A DNA stretch of 5,871 nucleotides from the NCBI GenBank assembly GCA_013152795.1, contig JAADFS010000104.1, forward strand, positions 1 through 5,871, in the 5' to 3' direction. The position numbers were made by a program, and so were the translations under genes. The notes beneath the pieces were generated by a model, which searched no databases, had not been told where the DNA came from, and saw only the letters and a program-made list of their open reading frames with translations. This document shows, piece after piece, positions 3,771 through 5,871 of this stretch; positions within the stretch are counted from its first letter, which is position 1; each line of letters starts with the position of its first letter. The stretch is from Deferribacteres bacterium. GTDB taxonomy: Bacteria; Nitrospirota; Thermodesulfovibrionia; UBA6902.

Positions 3771-5198
3771 ATGCAGTATGAAACAGTCATAGGGCTTGAG
3801 ATACACGCGCAGTTGTCGACGGAGACAAAGATGTTCTGCGGATGTTCAGCAAAATTCGGCTCAGAGCCCAATACCCAGACCTGCCCGGTGTGTATCGGGA
3901 TGCCGGGTGTGCTGCCCGTCATGAATAAAAAGGCCATTGAATATGTTGTCAGGACAGGCCTTGCCCTTAACTGCAATATATCATCCTACAGCAGGTTTGC
4001 AAGAAAGAATTATTTTTATCCGGACCTGCCCAAGGGCTACCAGATAAGCCAGTATGAGCTCCCCCTCTGCGAAGGCGGATATGTCGAGATAAATCTCAAC
4101 GGCGGCAGCAAAAAGATACGGCTCACAAGGATACACCTCGAGGAGGACGCCGGCAAGAATATACACGACGGTGCAGGCAGTGAAAGCCTTGTCGACCTGA
4201 ACAGGGCCGGCGTGCCCCTTATGGAGATTGTAACCGAGCCTGATATAAGCAGCCCCCGCGAGGCCGTGGAGTTTATGAAACGGTTGAGGGCCATTGTGCG
4301 GTGTATAGGCGTATGCGACGGCAACATGGAACAGGGCTCTTTACGGTGTGATGCAAATATATCGGTCAGGCCCGCGGGGCAGGAAGAGTTCGGGGTAAAG
4401 ACGGAAATAAAAAATATGAATTCCTTCCGGTTTGTTGAAAAGGCGCTTGATTATGAGATAAGACGGCAGACCGCGGCGCTCAGGGAAGGGAAGAGGATCA
4501 TACAGGAGACACGGCTCTGGAATGCGGACAGGGGGATTACGGAATCAATGAGGTCAAAGGAAGAGGCGCATGATTACAGGTACTTCCCTGATCCGGACCT
4601 TATGCCTGTTGAACTTGACGGCTCGTGGCTGGAAACAATCAGGGAGGCTATCCCCGAACTCCCGCATGTCAGGCGCGCGAGGTTTATCAGCCAGTATCAC
4701 CTGCCTGAACAGGATGCAGACACCCTGACAGCCGACATGGCCACCGCCGAATGGTTTGAGGAGGCCGTAAGGCTCGGCGGTGATCCGAAGGTTGTGAGCA
4801 ACTGGACAAGGGGGGAGCTTGCAAGGCTCCTGAATGAAGACAACAGGCAGATTGAAGACTGCCTGCTGAAGCCGGAATATCTCGTGGGTATGCTCAAACT
4901 CATTGACAACGGCACCATAAGCGGCAAGATCGCCAAGACCGTGTTTGAGGAAATGTATAAAACCGGCAGGGAGGCCGGGGACATTGTAAAGGAAAAGGGT
5001 CTCGTGCAGATCAGCGATGAGGCTGGAATAGGCGCGGTCGTGGATGAAGTCCTGGACAAACATCCTGAAGAGGTCAAACGCTACAGGGCAGGCGAGGCCA
5101 AGTTGATGGGGTTTTTCGTCGGACAGGTCATGAAAAAGACGAAGGGCAAGGCAAACCCCAGGATTGTAAACGAACTGTTAAGGAAAAGGCTCGGTTAA
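3771..5198 (+). CDS. gatB: Aspartyl/glutamyl-tRNA amidotransferase subunit B
   Basis: A 475-residue subunit of GatCAB, which phosphorylates and amidates Glu-tRNA(Gln), and often Asp-tRNA(Asn), using ammonia from GatA; GatB binds the tRNA and carries the kinase site. Visible: the N-terminal YETVIGLEIHAQL (3-15); a zinc-site candidate formed by Cys23, Cys25, Cys38 and Cys41 (FCGC ... CPVC); YFYPDLPKGYQIS (81-93); LEEDAGKN (123-130); DLNRAGVPLMEIVTEPDI (142-159); and MEQGSLRCDANIS (186-198). The C-terminal helical YqeY-like tRNA-binding domain covers roughly 330-475 and ends in the usual GQVMKKTKGKANP stretch. Length is typical and intact. gatA and gatC are not adjacent here; the neighbours are an AT-rich pair upstream and a response regulator downstream. 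The window's own tRNA-Gln has the U1-A72 pair GatCAB requires. Identification is firm. Confidence 0.98.
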   Translation: MQYETVIGLEIHAQLSTETKMFCGCSAKFGSEPNTQTCPVCIGMPGVLPVMNKKAIEYVVRTGLALNCNISSYSRFARKNYFYPDLPKGYQISQYELPLCEGGYVEINLNGGSKKIRLTRIHLEEDAGKNIHDGAGSESLVDLNRAGVPLMEIVTEPDISSPREAVEFMKRLRAIVRCIGVCDGNMEQGSLRCDANISVRPAGQEEFGVKTEIKNMNSFRFVEKALDYEIRRQTAALREGKRIIQETRLWNADRGITESMRSKEEAHDYRYFPDPDLMPVELDGSWLETIREAIPELPHVRRARFISQYHLPEQDADTLTADMATAEWFEEAVRLGGDPKVVSNWTRGELARLLNEDNRQIEDCLLKPEYLVGMLKLIDNGTISGKIAKTVFEEMYKTGREAGDIVKEKGLVQISDEAGIGAVVDEVLDKHPEEVKRYRAGEAKLMGFFVGQVMKKTKGKANPRIVNELLRKRLG

Positions 5199-5219
5199 GC
5201 CGAAAAGAATGAAACAAGT

Positions 5220-5254
5220 CCCCTCTCCCCTCGGGGAGGGGGTGAGGGGGAGGG
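5220..5254. repeat. GC-rich REP-like palindromic element
   Basis: CCCTCTCCC (5221-5229) pairs with GGGAGGGGG (5234-5242) around a CTCG tetraloop with one G-U pair, followed by TGAGGGGGAGGG. The core 'CCCTCTCCCC..GGGGAG' with a purine-rich 'GGTGAGGG' tail resembles interspersed palindromes that recur in intergenic DNA of many bacterial genomes (recall, not search). It lies 21 bp after the gatB stop. It lacks a T-run on either strand, so it is more likely a dispersed repeat than an intrinsic terminator. Confidence 0.6.
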
Positions 5255-5279
5255 AGAGATATCGCAGATAAAGCTTTTC

Positions 5280-5295
5280 CGGCAGGCTCTCTGCC
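5280..5295 (+). promoter_or_regulatory. Candidate sigma-54 promoter before the response regulator
   Basis: CGGCAGG, four bases, CTGCC. Compared with the sigma-54 consensus TGGCACG-N4-TTGC, the invariant GG (5281-5282) and GC (5293-5294) are exactly 12 apart and the TGC is kept, but the first T and the C of GGCAC differ. A start near 5306 would leave an 11-base leader. The same bases also form a small hairpin (GGCAG/CTGCC), an alternative explanation. Confidence 0.3.
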
Positions 5296-5316
5296 CGCAG
5301 GCGATTAAGATAAGAC

Positions 5317-5871
5317 ATGGAAAAGATACTCGTTGTGGAAGACAAGGAATCCATGGCGCGGATGCTGAAGGAGACCCTCGAGCTGGAGGGGTATGAGGTC
5401 ATAACCGCGCGGGACGGGGCCGAAGGTATAAAGATGATAAAGGAGAACAAGGTGGATGTTGTCCTTACCGACCTCAGGCTCCCCAAGAAGGACGGCCTTG
5501 AAGTCCTGAAGGCATCAAAAGAAAAGAACCCCCTGACGCCTGTTATAGTCATGACCGCCTACGGCTCTGTTGAGACCGCTGTCAATGCGATGAAATCAGG
5601 AGCTTATGACTTCATTACCAAACCCCTTGATACGGACTACCTGCAACTGCTCATAACCAGGTCACTGAAGAACCAGAGGCTTCTTACGGAAAACCTCTTG
5701 CTGAAAGACGCCCTGTCGGACCGTATCGGCACCCCGTATATTATCGGAAAGAGTACGGCGATGATCGAAGTGGCCGGCAACATACAGAAGGTGGCGCCTA
5801 CAAAGTCAACCGTGCTGCTTCTCGGCGAATCAGGCACCGGCAAGGAACTCTTTGCAAGGGCAATACACGAT
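5317..5871 (+). CDS. NtrC-family sigma-54-dependent response regulator, N-terminal part
   Basis: 185 residues are in the window and the frame is open at the right edge. Residues 1-120 form a CheY-like receiver: acidic Glu8-Asp9, the phosphoacceptor Asp52 in LTDLRLP, Thr80 in VMTAYGS and Lys102 in ITKPLD. A helical linker follows (about 106-140), then the start of the AAA+ domain (from about 142, IIGKSTAM) with the Walker A motif GESGTGKE at 170-177. The order receiver then sigma-54-type AAA+ is that of NtrC/ZraR/AtoC activators, which oligomerise on phosphorylation and open sigma-54 promoters. The GAFTGA loop and DNA-binding helix-turn-helix lie beyond the window. The ATG at 5317 starts the conserved receiver strand; its ribosome site (TAAGATAAGAC) is weak. 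No partner kinase is visible and the signal sensed is unknown. It is separated from gatB by a REP-like element, so it is probably a separate transcription unit. Confidence 0.95.
   Translation, partial: MEKILVVEDKESMARMLKETLELEGYEVITARDGAEGIKMIKENKVDVVLTDLRLPKKDGLEVLKASKEKNPLTPVIVMTAYGSVETAVNAMKSGAYDFITKPLDTDYLQLLITRSLKNQRLLTENLLLKDALSDRIGTPYIIGKSTAMIEVAGNIQKVAPTKSTVLLLGESGTGKELFARAIHD

Noticed and set aside
4554..5063. Minus-strand open frames within gatB
   Set aside because: Shadows of a firmly identified gene.
5178..5552. Minus-strand open frame opposite the end of gatB and the receiver domain
   Set aside because: Serine- and phenylalanine-rich complement of real coding sequence, crossing the GC palindrome; no support.

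Overview
The window looks like a piece of a bacterial chromosome of moderate GC content (housekeeping genes somewhat above 50% GC by eye). The gene set and protein flavour would suit a Nitrospirota- or deltaproteobacterium-like organism. This is a weak inference from remembered sequence style: a LeuB of the 'GGSAPKY' type, the GatCAB indirect route to Gln-tRNA, a sigma-54 response regulator, and GC-rich interspersed palindromes. No taxonomic marker gene is present.

Layout. The left part (1-2577) reads entirely on the minus strand, in transcription order tRNA-Gln(CUG), tRNA-Glu(CUC), leuB, asd, and the first 23 codons of an amidohydrolase-like gene running off the left edge. leuB and asd are 8 bp apart, and asd and the next gene 29 bp apart, so these three look like one operon. 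A good sigma-70 promoter lies ahead of tRNA-Gln and a second, extended -10 type ahead of tRNA-Glu. I see no convincing separate promoter for leuB, whose leader is instead filled by a degenerate 6-bp repeat array that can fold into two alternative hairpins.

The middle (2703-3573) is a visibly AT-richer island on the plus strand with two overlapping small genes: an unrecognised protein of about 116 aa, then a predicted nucleotidyltransferase-fold protein (GG...YGxxRxTxDID signature, DUF6036/AbiEii-like). The pair has the size, overlap and composition of a transferred two-gene cassette, possibly toxin-antitoxin-like, but that function is not proven here. Degenerate 7-bp and 6-bp repeats sit at its edges.

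The right part (3771-5871, plus strand) holds gatB, a complete amidotransferase subunit B, then a GC-rich REP-like palindrome. After that comes the N-terminal half of an NtrC-type sigma-54 response regulator (receiver plus start of the AAA+ domain), cut by the right edge. A candidate sigma-54 promoter lies just before its start.

How they fit together: GatB is part of the enzyme that converts Glu-tRNA(Gln) to Gln-tRNA(Gln), and the window also encodes a tRNA-Gln with the U1-A72 pair that this enzyme recognises and a tRNA-Glu with G1-C72 that it should refuse. LeuB and Asd serve leucine and aspartate-family amino acid synthesis. The most interesting items are the island pair, the LeuB with a Lys-Tyr pair at the coenzyme-selecting position, and the repeat/hairpin leader of leuB.
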